Made by a program: the position numbers and the translations under genes
Shown: positions 30,503 through 37,441 of the stretch, one piece after another
How the letters are laid out: each line of letters begins with the position of its first letter
Numbering within the stretch: position 1 is the stretch's first letter
The notes under the pieces: generated by a model
Database searches by the model: none
What the model was told of the DNA's origin: nothing
What the model saw: only the letters and a program-made list of their open reading frames with translations
Origin: Methylobacterium sp. W2
GTDB lineage: Bacteria > Pseudomonadota > Alphaproteobacteria > Rhizobiales > Beijerinckiaceae
Assembly (NCBI RefSeq): GCF_020662345.1
Contig: NZ_VMOA01000026.1
Coordinates: 1 to 64,000, forward strand
Direction of reading: 5' to 3'
Length of the DNA stretch: 64,000 nucleotides

Positions 30503-30871
30503 ATGATCAAGAAGACGAACCTCCCCTCCGACGCGACTCTCGCGGACGTCGTTCCGAACCTGGAGGAGGCCGACGCCTATTTGAGCCGGCTGCTCACCAA
30601 CATGCGCTTCTGCCAGAAGCGGCACGGCAACGCCTCGGTCCGCATCGCCGTCACCGGCAAGGGTGGTCACCCGTCCTACCGGGTCGATTACGTCAAGCCG
30701 GTGGCGCCGGACCCGGACGGGACGGCCTTCGACGCCTATGGCGGCAAGGCCCATTACAGCTTCACCGCCATCAACATCATGGAGACGAACTGGAGCAGCC
30801 GCTCCATGAGCATCGACGAGGTCTTGAAGCTTCAGGCGGAACTGAGGAAGCCGAAATTCGAGGATCGGTGA
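30503..30871 (+). CDS. Hypothetical protein (122 aa)
   Basis: A 122-residue soluble protein beginning MIKKTNLPSDATLADVVPNL, with a central segment carrying FCQKRHGNASVRIAV and a C-terminal helix. I do not recognise the family. No clear Shine-Dalgarno before ATG 30503. Codon usage matches the high-GC genome, which supports it as a real gene. Confidence 0.6.
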   Translation: MIKKTNLPSDATLADVVPNLEEADAYLSRLLTNMRFCQKRHGNASVRIAVTGKGGHPSYRVDYVKPVAPDPDGTAFDAYGGKAHYSFTAINIMETNWSSRSMSIDEVLKLQAELRKPKFEDR

Positions 30872-31053
30872 TCGTGCCGACGGCGCTCTGATTCAGTGCG
30901 CGAGCGCCCCGGGTGCATCCTCGGCGCGACGACCCATTGGCAAGCCGCATGAGCGATCCGATTCAAGCCACGGCGTCATCGGATCGTGCGCTCGAGACGC
31001 TGCCGGGGACGTCTGGTCATCCGACGGTGGAGAGGTCCGTAGGGTTGCGCCCC

Positions 31054-31146
31054 TCAGTGTGCGCGACGCGCGAACCACAGCGTTCCGAGCCCCAGCGCCA
31101 GGGCGCCGATGGGAAACAGCAGTAGTGTCAGGGTGTGGGTGTCCAT
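31054..31146 (-). CDS. 30-residue membrane microprotein
   Basis: Begins MDTHTLTLLLFPIGALALGL, one hydrophobic helix, and ends with a basic RRAH tail. Its ATG shares one base with the stop of the preceding membrane gene (TAATG), a classic coupled junction that supports it despite its size. Positive-inside reasoning places the C terminus in the cytoplasm. No family recognised. Confidence 0.5.
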   Translation of the reverse strand: MDTHTLTLLLFPIGALALGLGTLWFARRAH

Positions 31147-31397
31147 TACCGGAGTTCCCGCAAAAAACCTCTTGCAGCCCAATGTTGGACTCCGCTGACG
31201 CAGATGCAAAGCAGCGAGAGAACGGGTGTCAGCCAAGGCTGTCCGGGCGGACCCGCCGCGATGGCGCGTTGGGCAAAGAGCGGTGCCAGACCTCCGACCG
31301 CCAGGACGGCGATGGCGACCCCGTTCACGCAGGTCGCCGTCCATTTCGCGCGTTCGTTCGCGACGAGTTGGGAGCCGGCATCGTTCCTGTCACCCAT
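31146..31397 (-). CDS. Small two-helix membrane protein (83 aa)
   Basis: An 83-residue protein with a hydrophilic N terminus (MGDRNDAGSQLVANERAKW) and two hydrophobic helices (TCVNGVAIAVLAVGGLAPLF and PVLSLLCICVSGVQHWAARG). ATG 31397 gives this start; a longer open frame reaching into the mobile element is spurious. The next gene begins inside its stop codon. The IS1-type element is inserted only 112 bases upstream and may have altered its promoter. Confidence 0.62.
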   Translation of the reverse strand: MGDRNDAGSQLVANERAKWTATCVNGVAIAVLAVGGLAPLFAQRAIAAGPPGQPWLTPVLSLLCICVSGVQHWAARGFLRELR

Positions 31398-31501
31398 CGT
31401 TCCCGTCTTCCATGACGCCCCGGCCAATGTCGTTCCGGACGTATGATCGATCCGCCCATCCGAGTTCGCCACGATGCCGGCGGTCGAAGGGAAAGCCAGT
31501 C

Positions 31502-31509
31502 CGCAAGCG
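31502..31509. repeat. Target-site duplication, left copy
   Basis: CGCAAGCG immediately precedes the left inverted end (GGTAGTGTCTC...). The identical 8 bases follow the right end at 34960-34967. An 8-base duplication is in the range made by IS1-family transposition. Confidence 0.85.
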
Positions 31510-31518
31510 GGTAGTGTC

Positions 31519-31704
31519 TCAGTTTGAATTTCTCCGCAGCGGCCCTTCGCGTACAGCCAACTCCGTTTCTGCAGCGTGGAGGGCTTGTGCCGAAAGGGCG
31601 CCAGTGGCAATCTTACGTTTCAGGGCTGCAGTGGACGTGCCTGCATAAGGCGATTTAGAGCCCCATTTTCTGCGAGCAAATTCCACCATTGATACGTCGG
31701 ACAT
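31519..31704 (-). CDS. Small hypothetical protein at left end of the transposon
   Basis: A 61-residue basic helical protein, MSDVSMVEFARRKWGSKS at the start, whose stop codon lies inside the left inverted repeat. No strong ribosome-binding site. It may be a transposon-encoded accessory protein or a chance frame. Confidence 0.4.
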   Translation of the reverse strand: MSDVSMVEFARRKWGSKSPYAGTSTAALKRKIATGALSAQALHAAETELAVREGPLRRNSN

Positions 31705-31756
31705 TTTCGGATCACGGTTTATGGGTGAACGCTTGTACCGTTAAGCGGGCAGCAAA

Positions 31757-31780
31757 AAGCCCAGGCCGATGCCTGGGCTT
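31757..31780 (-). terminator. Intrinsic terminator
   Basis: A perfect 10-base stem (AAGCCCAGGC / GCCTGGGCTT) with a four-base loop. Read on the minus strand it is followed by a T-run. It lies 33 bases after the stop of the secreted-protein gene and should end its transcript. Confidence 0.85.
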
Positions 31781-31812
31781 CCAAAGCTACCACAATATCG
31801 TGGTTTGCCCGA

Positions 31813-32052
31813 TCAGCGTTCCTTAGTCTTCGTGGTACGCGAGTCCTGAGTGGCGTTACCATCGGCGGCTGAGTTGGCGCCGGGGTTCGATGAGTTAGGC
31901 GCTGAGCCCGCCTTATCGCCCGACTTCATCTTATCCGCCTCTTTCGCAGGGGATGCGCTATTTTCCGGTGTCGCATTCTTATCTTGCGCCACCACCGGCG
32001 CGGCGAACGCACATCCGAGAACCGCAGCAAGCGCGAGTGTAGAAATTCGCAT
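31813..32052 (-). CDS. Small secreted hydrophilic protein
   Basis: 79 aa. A clear Sec signal peptide (MRISTLALAAVLGCAFAAPV, cleavage after AVVA-type residues near 22) leads to a 57-residue low-complexity tail rich in Asn, Ser, Lys, Ala and Asp with no cysteine. A strong GGAGG site precedes ATG 32052, and an intrinsic terminator follows the stop, so it is a complete monocistronic unit inside the transposon. Function unknown; disordered periplasmic proteins of this type are common in Methylobacterium-like genomes. Confidence 0.72.
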   Translation of the reverse strand: MRISTLALAAVLGCAFAAPVVAQDKNATPENSASPAKEADKMKSGDKAGSAPNSSNPGANSAADGNATQDSRTTKTKER

Positions 32053-32169
32053 TGATTTTCCTCCGTATTGTCGAAGAAGAACGATATCAACGCCGGATTG
32101 TTCGACACTTAATCAAACGATGACTATATAAATCTCATATTATATTAATCGCATAATAAGCATGATAAC

Positions 32170-33054
32170 TTATGCTTTCTTTCGATATGGCCCACGCTTG
32201 CCCGGCGCGGGCGCTGCGGCTTCTACCAGTGCCGCCACATCTTCCATGCTCCAAAGCCGATCCGACACGCCAGCGGCCATCGCCGGGCTCATACGGTGCT
32301 TCTTGTGCATCTTCACGAAGTTGTACCAGACCGTGTAGAGCGCGACCATGTGAGCGTGGTTCTCGAACTTTTTCGAGAAGGCGTTTGAGAGGCGGGTGAA
32401 GCGCTTCATCTGCATCCGCATCGTGAGGTTCTGGCGCTCCACGTAGGAGGTCGAGACGTGCGCCTCGTCGGGCGATCCGGTCACGGTGGTCTTCTTGATC
32501 CCGGTGCATTCGGCGGGGCTGTAGCGGCCCGTGGTGCCGCCGGGAGCCGGGCCGTAGAGCTTCACCAGCATGGCGTAGTCCACGTCGGCACCGAACGCAC
32601 CCTCGACGGCTTCGAGGTAAGCTTTGTGCCCGTCCGTGGTGAGCTGGACGCGCTTCGTCAGGCGACCCGCCAGATCGCCCATGAAGGCGTCGGCGTACTC
32701 GGCGTCGCGGCCGCCGACGAGGTAGGACACGATCAGCTTTGAATCGGCGTCGAGCGCCGTCCACGTCCACACGTCGCCAGCGCCCTCAGGAGCCGCTTTA
32801 GCGGCAGCTACGTTCTTCGCCTTGGCGTAGCAGTAGGACCAAATCTCGTCGCACTGGACGCGCTCGGCAGCGACACCGCGCACGTTCTGATCGTGGTAGG
32901 CGGCACACGCCTTACCGGCATCCTCAAGCAGCTTCGACACCGTGTTGATCGACACGTCCACCACACGGCTGATCGACCGCATGGAGGAGCCCTCGCAGAG
33001 CATGCTCAGGATTTGGACGCGCTTTGCGAGAGGAAGCTTGTTCATGCCAAACAT
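32170..33054 (-). CDS. IS1-family transposase
   Basis: 294 aa in one frame, unlike classical IS1, which uses InsA/InsB frameshifting. An N-terminal helix-turn-helix (LPLAKRVQILSMLCEG...MRSISRVVDVSINTVSKLL) precedes a DDE domain: VQCDEIWSYCYAK with the first Asp, QLTTDGHKAYLEAVE with the second, and STSYVERQNLTMRM with the Glu. The tail includes LYTVWYNFVKMHKK and a basic end. ATG 33054 or 33045. It appears intact, so the element may still be mobile. Confidence 0.92.
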   Translation of the reverse strand: MFGMNKLPLAKRVQILSMLCEGSSMRSISRVVDVSINTVSKLLEDAGKACAAYHDQNVRGVAAERVQCDEIWSYCYAKAKNVAAAKAAPEGAGDVWTWTALDADSKLIVSYLVGGRDAEYADAFMGDLAGRLTKRVQLTTDGHKAYLEAVEGAFGADVDYAMLVKLYGPAPGGTTGRYSPAECTGIKKTTVTGSPDEAHVSTSYVERQNLTMRMQMKRFTRLSNAFSKKFENHAHMVALYTVWYNFVKMHKKHRMSPAMAAGVSDRLWSMEDVAALVEAAAPAPGKRGPYRKKA

Positions 33055-33162
33055 GATAGTGAACTTTGTGCTTGGCGTAAAGCAATTTGATCATTTCGCT
33101 ATAGCTTGCGTTGGCGCGGTTTGATCAGCAATGTGACAAGAGTACCACTTCACACATAGCCC

Positions 33163-33654
33163 ATGTTGACTTATATGGCAACGATCGGAAGTGCGGTTGC
33201 GGATGGTCACCTGGTCATGTTCAAGCTTCCTCGCTGGGAAACGCGACAATCGATTAGACCGCTTTATGTGGCGCCAAGCTTGATTGATTGGGTGAAGACG
33301 ACCGATGAAATGTGGTCAAAAGAATTAGGTCGAGGCAGAAGGGTTAGGGCTGAGCATTTAGAGCAAATGTTCTGCGATTTCTGCTGTGCAGATCACCCTG
33401 GGGCAGGTGAAATTCGCAGGGTTAATCCAACAAGTGATGGGATTCTAAAGTTTCAACCGTTTGGCTCTCGCGTATTGGGTTGGTGCTCAGCACCACATGA
33501 GTTTGTTGCTGTTGTACCTTGTCTGAAAATGCCCAGTGGCAATATGAAATTAATTAACGACAAGCGCGATGAGGTTATTAAATTTATACAGGATCACGAG
33601 TTGGAGCAGACGGTGCTTAGAGGAGGGTTGAATGAGCTTTTTCCGAGAAAATAA
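33163..33654 (+). CDS. Transposon passenger 1: possible toxin-like protein (163 aa)
   Basis: A soluble 163-residue protein, visibly AT-rich (19 of the 60 bases from 33541 are G/C). The C-terminal half (DGILKFQPFGSRVLGWCSAP, then VAVVPCLKMPSGN and KRDEVIKFIQDHEL) has a strand-strand-helix rhythm that loosely recalls RelE/HigB toxins, but I cannot name the family. It overlaps the downstream helix-turn-helix gene by 23 bases, the order toxin-then-antitoxin seen in HigBA systems. Start ATG 33163, or 33175 as an alternative. Toxin role is inference. Confidence 0.65.
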   Translation: MLTYMATIGSAVADGHLVMFKLPRWETRQSIRPLYVAPSLIDWVKTTDEMWSKELGRGRRVRAEHLEQMFCDFCCADHPGAGEIRRVNPTSDGILKFQPFGSRVLGWCSAPHEFVAVVPCLKMPSGNMKLINDKRDEVIKFIQDHELEQTVLRGGLNELFPRK

Positions 33655-34036
33655 TGACAAGCGCAGGGACATATTCTTGGCGCTATCCGGCTCAGTCGAA
33701 TCACAGCTCCGGGATCAGTTTGCAAAGAAATCCCATGCGCGCACTGAAACTCAATCAAGTATTGCGGATAAAATTGGGGTAAATAGATCTGTTATTAATA
33801 GGAGGCTTACTGGCCAAACAAATATGACACTGGAATCGGTCGCGGACCTTGTGTGGGCGCTTGGTTGCTGTATTGATATTGATATATATGATCCAACAGA
33901 AAGGCCTGAAATCAATCATCCGTTGGGACCAGAAACTATTCCTGCATCGTATCAAATCAATCTCACCACATCACCCGTCAAAACATATTCGTCTGTAGCT
34001 AAAACAACAATGTCAAAACTTAAGCCGGCGTTATGA
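33632..34036 (+). CDS. Transposon passenger 2: XRE-type helix-turn-helix protein
   Basis: 134 aa. Residues about 36-90 form a Cro/C1-type helix-turn-helix (TQSSIADKIGVNRSVINRRL followed by TLESVADLVWALGC), so it probably binds DNA and represses its own operon. The long C-terminal tail is polar and not recognised. A strong AGGAGGG site lies inside the preceding gene, 5 bases before ATG 33632. Its stop overlaps the next start by 4 bases. Same AT-rich composition as its operon partners. Plausible antitoxin of the upstream protein. Confidence 0.82.
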   Translation: MSFFRENNDKRRDIFLALSGSVESQLRDQFAKKSHARTETQSSIADKIGVNRSVINRRLTGQTNMTLESVADLVWALGCCIDIDIYDPTERPEINHPLGPETIPASYQINLTTSPVKTYSSVAKTTMSKLKPAL

Positions 34037-34425
34037 CCATGGCAAAAAACTTAAATTTTGGAAATGTCGTGCTATGCGAACACGTTATTGCGGGTGACCG
34101 CAGTAAGCATACGCTTATAAATGTTTTTTCAGGCGACGTGATTGTCGAAGAACTTCCGAACGTTCTACTATTTGGATTTTTTGCAGAGTTCAAACCAGAC
34201 ACTCTTCAAGAAATTGATATTTTATTAAACGTTTTCCTCGAAAAAGAAATGATTGGGCAAATCACAGGCAAGGTTAGCCCCAAGAAGCTAGAAGAAGTAG
34301 GTACAATAGTAATTCCTTCATTCCCTGTTTCGGTTCAAAAAGACACATATCTAAATGTTATCGCAAGTTCTGACGGGTACAGAGACAAGGAAATATTGAA
34401 AAAGAAAATTTTTCAGCAATCCTGA
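34033..34425 (+). CDS. Transposon passenger 3: DUF6941-like beta-rich protein
   Basis: 130 aa. The start NVVLCEHVIAGDRSKHTLIN followed by VFSGDVIVEELPNVLLFGFF and a PDTLQEIDILL stretch resemble, from memory, the uncharacterised DUF6941 family; mostly beta strands, possibly a C2-like sandwich. Coupled to the helix-turn-helix gene by ATGA. Its 3' end overlaps the convergent minus-strand gene by 13 bases. No catalytic motif visible. It forms the third member of the AT-rich operon. Confidence 0.6.
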   Translation: MTMAKNLNFGNVVLCEHVIAGDRSKHTLINVFSGDVIVEELPNVLLFGFFAEFKPDTLQEIDILLNVFLEKEMIGQITGKVSPKKLEEVGTIVIPSFPVSVQKDTYLNVIASSDGYRDKEILKKKIFQQS

Positions 34426-34658
34426 TCTTTTTTCCATCGTTTTGTGGCAGCCGCCCTTGCGATCTCGGCGCGCTTCTCGGGGCTAAGGTTGGCGGCCCTC
34501 GCCGCAGCGCCCTTCCTTCCCATCTCGGCTGCGGCTTCGTTCTTTTCGGGAACGGAGCCGTAATCCTCCGGCTCCTCCTCGGTGGCAATGCGCATCACCT
34601 TCACGGCGTTGCCGATAGCGTCGGCGGGGCGTTTCTGGCCTTTAGGTCCGGTGGGCAT
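34413..34658 (-). CDS. Small basic protein with GRKGAAARA-type tail
   Basis: 81 aa from ATG 34658. The N terminus MPTGPKGQKRPADAIGNAVK and the C terminus MGRKGAAARAANLSPEKRAE followed by IARAAATKRW belong to a widespread but uncharacterised alphaproteobacterial small-protein type, highly charged and probably nucleic-acid binding. It follows the 60-residue winged-helix gene by two bases, hence one operon. Tail-to-tail overlap with the DUF6941-like gene. Confidence 0.65.
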   Translation of the reverse strand: MPTGPKGQKRPADAIGNAVKVMRIATEEEPEDYGSVPEKNEAAAEMGRKGAAARAANLSPEKRAEIARAAATKRWKKDQDC

Positions 34659-34660
34659 GG

Positions 34661-34843
34661 CTACTTCTTCTTTGACCAACGCGCCGGGCTACCTGAGCCA
34701 ACGGCCCAGCCCTCAACATCACGCATGTGGACGAGCACCCGGCGGGTGTGGCCTGCTGAGAGATTGATCGCCTTCGCGATGTCGCGGGTCGTCATATTAG
34801 ATGTTGGTGTCAACATCGCCTTGATCTGCTCCCACCCGACCAT
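34661..34843 (-). CDS. Small winged-helix-like DNA-binding protein
   Basis: 60 aa: MVGWEQIKAMLTPTSNMTTR, then DIAKAINLSAGHTRRVLVHM with a helix-turn-helix pattern, ending in a GSGSPARWSKKK wing-like tail. A strong GGGAGG site precedes ATG 34843. First gene of a two-gene operon at the right end of the transposon. It may regulate the element, but no target is visible. Confidence 0.65.
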   Translation of the reverse strand: MVGWEQIKAMLTPTSNMTTRDIAKAINLSAGHTRRVLVHMRDVEGWAVGSGSPARWSKKK

Positions 34844-34959
34844 GTTCAGCCTCCCTGCTTGGCGCTAAGCATACGCCAGCCGGAGGTCTCGCGCGAGGGA
34901 CCGAAACGGGAACGCGAGGCTCAACCGTTCAGGATCAGATTTCAAACTGAGACACTACC

Positions 34960-34967
34960 CGCAAGCG
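34960..34967. repeat. Target-site duplication, right copy
   Basis: CGCAAGCG directly follows the right inverted end, matching 31502-31509. Joining the flanks across one copy restores a continuous sequence between the small-membrane-gene promoter region and the stretch before ffh. Confidence 0.85.
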
Positions 34968-35141
34968 CAAAAACTTGACTTGCCACCGCCATCGGACTAA
35001 CCGCCTCACACTTCATTCGACGACATGTCGTCAATTCGAACGCCGACCGGCCCTGTGAGGCCGGAGGTCAACGCCCGACAGCGCGATGCGCCCTCGGGCG
35101 AGTTTCGCGTTGGAGACAGGCCGTCGCCCCGCCGAATCTGA

Positions 35142-35375
35142 CGATCGAGACCCGCCCTGTCGCAAGTCCATGAAACCCTTCGCATCGAGGATGCGGTCAA
35201 CGAGGTCTGCCCCTGGTCGGGCAAGCCGATCGCGGCCGATTCCCTGACGCTCTACAACGGCGCCGTGGTCGGGTTCTGCAACCCGGAATGCCGGGACAAG
35301 TTCGCGGCGGCGATCAACGGTTTCGAGGCCGCGCTGCAGGCGCGCCGCGTCTCGTCTGCCGGCCTGTTCCAGTAG
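35142..35375 (+). pseudogene. Start-less ORF with CPWSGKP...CNPECRDKF zinc-ribbon-like motif
   Basis: A frame of 77 codons bounded upstream by TGA at 35139. It encodes EVCPWSGKPIAADSLTLYNG and VGFCNPECRDKFAAAINGFE, a four-cysteine pattern like YHS/TRASH-type metal-binding ribbons, and ends at TAG 35373 just before ffh. No ATG, GTG or TTG is available in frame before the motif. A second frame just upstream reads TIETRPVAS and would join it after a one-base shift near 35165. It may be a frameshifted gene, or may use a CTG start (35138). Confidence 0.5.
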
Positions 35376-35392
35376 GTTCGGAGACACACGCG

Positions 35393-36955
35393 ATGTTCGA
35401 AGGCCTGTCCGACCGCCTGTCCGGGATCCTCTCCGGGCTCACCCGTCGGGGTGCGCTCACGGAAGCCGACGTCACCGCGGCGCTCCGCGAGGTGCGGCGC
35501 GCGCTGCTCGAAGCCGACGTCGCCCTCGAAGTGGTGCGCGGCTTCACCGAGAAGGTCCGCGAGAAGGCGGTAGGCGCTGTCGTCGTCAAGTCGGTGACGC
35601 CCGGCCAGATGGTCGTGAAGATCGTCAACGACGAACTCGTGGCCATGCTCGGCTCCGAGGCCGGCCTCATCGATCTCAACGCGCCCGCCCCCGTCGCCAT
35701 CCTGATGGTCGGCCTGCAGGGCTCGGGCAAGACCACCACCACCGCCAAGATCGCCCGGCGCCTGACCAACCGCGACAAGCGCAAGGTGCTGCTCGCCTCC
35801 CTCGACACCCGCCGCCCGGCCGCCATGGAGCAGCTGGCGATCCTGGCCAAGCAGGTCGGCGTCGACAGCCTGCCCATCGTCGAGGGCCAGTCGGCGGTGC
35901 AGATCGCCCGCCGCGCCATGGATGCCGCGCGCCTCGGCGGCTTCGACGTGGTGATGCTCGACACCGCCGGCCGCATCACCCTCGACGAGGCGCTGATGGC
36001 CGAGGCCGCCGAGGTCAAGGCGGCGACGAACCCGCACGAGGTCCTGCTGGTGGCCGACGCGCTCACCGGCCAGGACGCGGTGGTCACCGCCCGCGCCTTC
36101 GACGAGCGCCTGGGCGTCACCGGCATCGTGCTGACCCGCATGGACGGCGATTCGCGCGGTGGCGCCGCCCTCTCCATGCGCGCCGTCACCGGCAAGCCGA
36201 TCAAGCTCGTCGGCACCGGCGAAAAGGTCGACGCGCTGGAGGAGTTCCACCCCTCCCGCGTTGCCAACCGCATCCTCGGCATGGGCGACATCGTCTCCCT
36301 CGTGGAGAAGGCGGCCGAGACCATCGACCACGAGCAGGCGCTCCGCACCGCGGAGAAGATGCGCAAGGGCAAGTTCGACCTCGACGACCTGTCGATGCAG
36401 CTCGCCCAAATGGAGAAGATGGGCGGCATCGGCGGCCTGATGGGTATGCTGCCCGGCATGGGCGCCATGAAGAAGCAGGTCGAGGGCGCCAATCTCGACG
36501 AGAACATGTTCAAGCGCCAGCGCGCCATCATCTCCTCGATGACGGCGCAGGAGCGCAAGAATCCCGACATCCTCAAGAATTCCCGCAAGAAGCGCATCGC
36601 GGCGGGGTCGGGGACGAAGGTGGAGGAGCTCAACAAGCTCCTCAAGATGCACCGGACCATGGCCGACATGATGAAGGCGATGGGCTCGGGCAAGCGCGGC
36701 ATCGGCCAGGCGCTCGGCTCGATGTTCGGTCTGGGCGGCGGCGGGATGGGCGGCATGCCCGGCCTTCCCCCCGGGATGCCCGAGCCGACGCCGGAGCAGA
36801 TCGAGGCCATGCAGAAGCAGATGGGCGGCAAGCTGCCGCCCCTGCCGCCGGGCTTCGGCGGCGGAAAGATGCCGAGCCTGCCCGGGCTCGGAGGACCGAA
36901 GGGGCCGGGCGGTCTGCCGGGCCTCGGCGGTTTCCCATTCGGGAAGAAGAAGTAG
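35393..36955 (+). CDS. ffh: Signal recognition particle protein Ffh
   Basis: 520 aa. It binds 4.5S RNA and signal sequences and directs membrane proteins to FtsY. N domain, then G domain with P-loop GLQGSGKT (107-114), DTRRPAA and DTAGR, then the methionine-rich M domain (MGGIGGLMGMLPGMGAMKKQ). After the M domain a Gly/Pro/Met-rich tail of about 75 residues is added, making it longer than the usual ~450 aa. ATG 35393. First gene of the ffh-rpsP-rimM cluster. Confidence 0.96.
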   Translation: MFEGLSDRLSGILSGLTRRGALTEADVTAALREVRRALLEADVALEVVRGFTEKVREKAVGAVVVKSVTPGQMVVKIVNDELVAMLGSEAGLIDLNAPAPVAILMVGLQGSGKTTTTAKIARRLTNRDKRKVLLASLDTRRPAAMEQLAILAKQVGVDSLPIVEGQSAVQIARRAMDAARLGGFDVVMLDTAGRITLDEALMAEAAEVKAATNPHEVLLVADALTGQDAVVTARAFDERLGVTGIVLTRMDGDSRGGAALSMRAVTGKPIKLVGTGEKVDALEEFHPSRVANRILGMGDIVSLVEKAAETIDHEQALRTAEKMRKGKFDLDDLSMQLAQMEKMGGIGGLMGMLPGMGAMKKQVEGANLDENMFKRQRAIISSMTAQERKNPDILKNSRKKRIAAGSGTKVEELNKLLKMHRTMADMMKAMGSGKRGIGQALGSMFGLGGGGMGGMPGLPPGMPEPTPEQIEAMQKQMGGKLPPLPPGFGGGKMPSLPGLGGPKGPGGLPGLGGFPFGKKK

Positions 36956-36959
36956 GGGC

Positions 36960-37027
36960 GAATGGGGAGTAGCGAATAGCGAAGAGGGTGCCGTCTCACT
37001 CTGTTCGCTACTCACTACTCGCTATCC
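36960..37027. repeat. Quasi-palindromic AGTAGCGAA repeat
   Basis: AGTAGCGAATAGCGAA on the left is matched by TTCGCTACTCACTACTCGCT on the right, forming an imperfect long hairpin between ffh and rpsP. Short GCGAATAG/GAGTAGCG words make it look like a member of a dispersed repeat family. It may also modulate read-through from ffh to rpsP. Confidence 0.6.
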
Positions 37028-37066
37028 GCCAAGAACGACCACACCATCACACCCTAGGAGCACACC

Positions 37067-37429
37067 ATGTCCCTCAAGATCCGTCTCACCCGTGGCGGCG
37101 CCAAGAAGCGCCCGTACTACCGCATCGTCGTCGCCGATGCCCGCGCGCCCCGTGACGGCCGCTTCATCGACAAGGTCGGCGTCTACGACCCGATGAAGCC
37201 CAAGGATGATCCGGCCCGCATCGTGCTCGAATCCGAGAAGATCCAGGCCTGGCTCGCCAAGGGCGCCCAGCCCACCGACCGCGTCCTGCGTTTCCTCGAC
37301 GCCGCCGGCCTCGCCAAGCGCCCCGCGCGCAACAACCCGCAGAAGGCCGAGCCGGGCGAGAAGGCCAAGGAGCGCGCCGCCAAGCGCGCCGAGAAGGCCG
37401 CTGCCCCCGCCGAAGACGCCGCGGCCTAA
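37067..37429 (+). CDS. rpsP: 30S ribosomal protein S16
   Basis: 120 aa. [20 protein letters not shown] followed by [14 protein letters not shown] is the S16 signature, with [12 protein letters not shown] next. An Ala/Lys/Glu-rich tail of about 35 residues extends beyond the usual ~80, as often in alphaproteobacteria. It is followed 12 bases later by rimM, keeping the classic rpsP-rimM order. Confidence 0.97.
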   Translation: MSLKIRLTRGGAKKRPYYRIVVADARAPRDGRFIDKVGVYDPMKPKDDPARIVLESEKIQAWLAKGAQPTDRVLRFLDAAGLAKRPARNNPQKAEPGEKAKERAAKRAEKAAAPAEDAAA

Positions 37430-37441
37430 GGCGATCCCGCG

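Larger units (their letters stand above)
31510..34959. mobile_element. 3.45-kb IS1-family transposon carrying passenger genes
   Basis: The element is delimited by perfect 19-base inverted ends (GGTAGTGTCTCAGTTTGAA at 31510, its complement ending at 34959) and by an 8-base direct repeat CGCAAGCG outside each end. The ends resemble those of IS1 (GGTAATGACTCCAACTT). The single transposase (32170-33054) is of IS1 type. An ordinary IS1 is under 1 kb; this one also carries a small ORF, a secreted protein, a three-gene AT-rich operon and a two-gene basic-protein operon. The matching ends and duplication indicate insertion as one unit. Confidence 0.88.
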
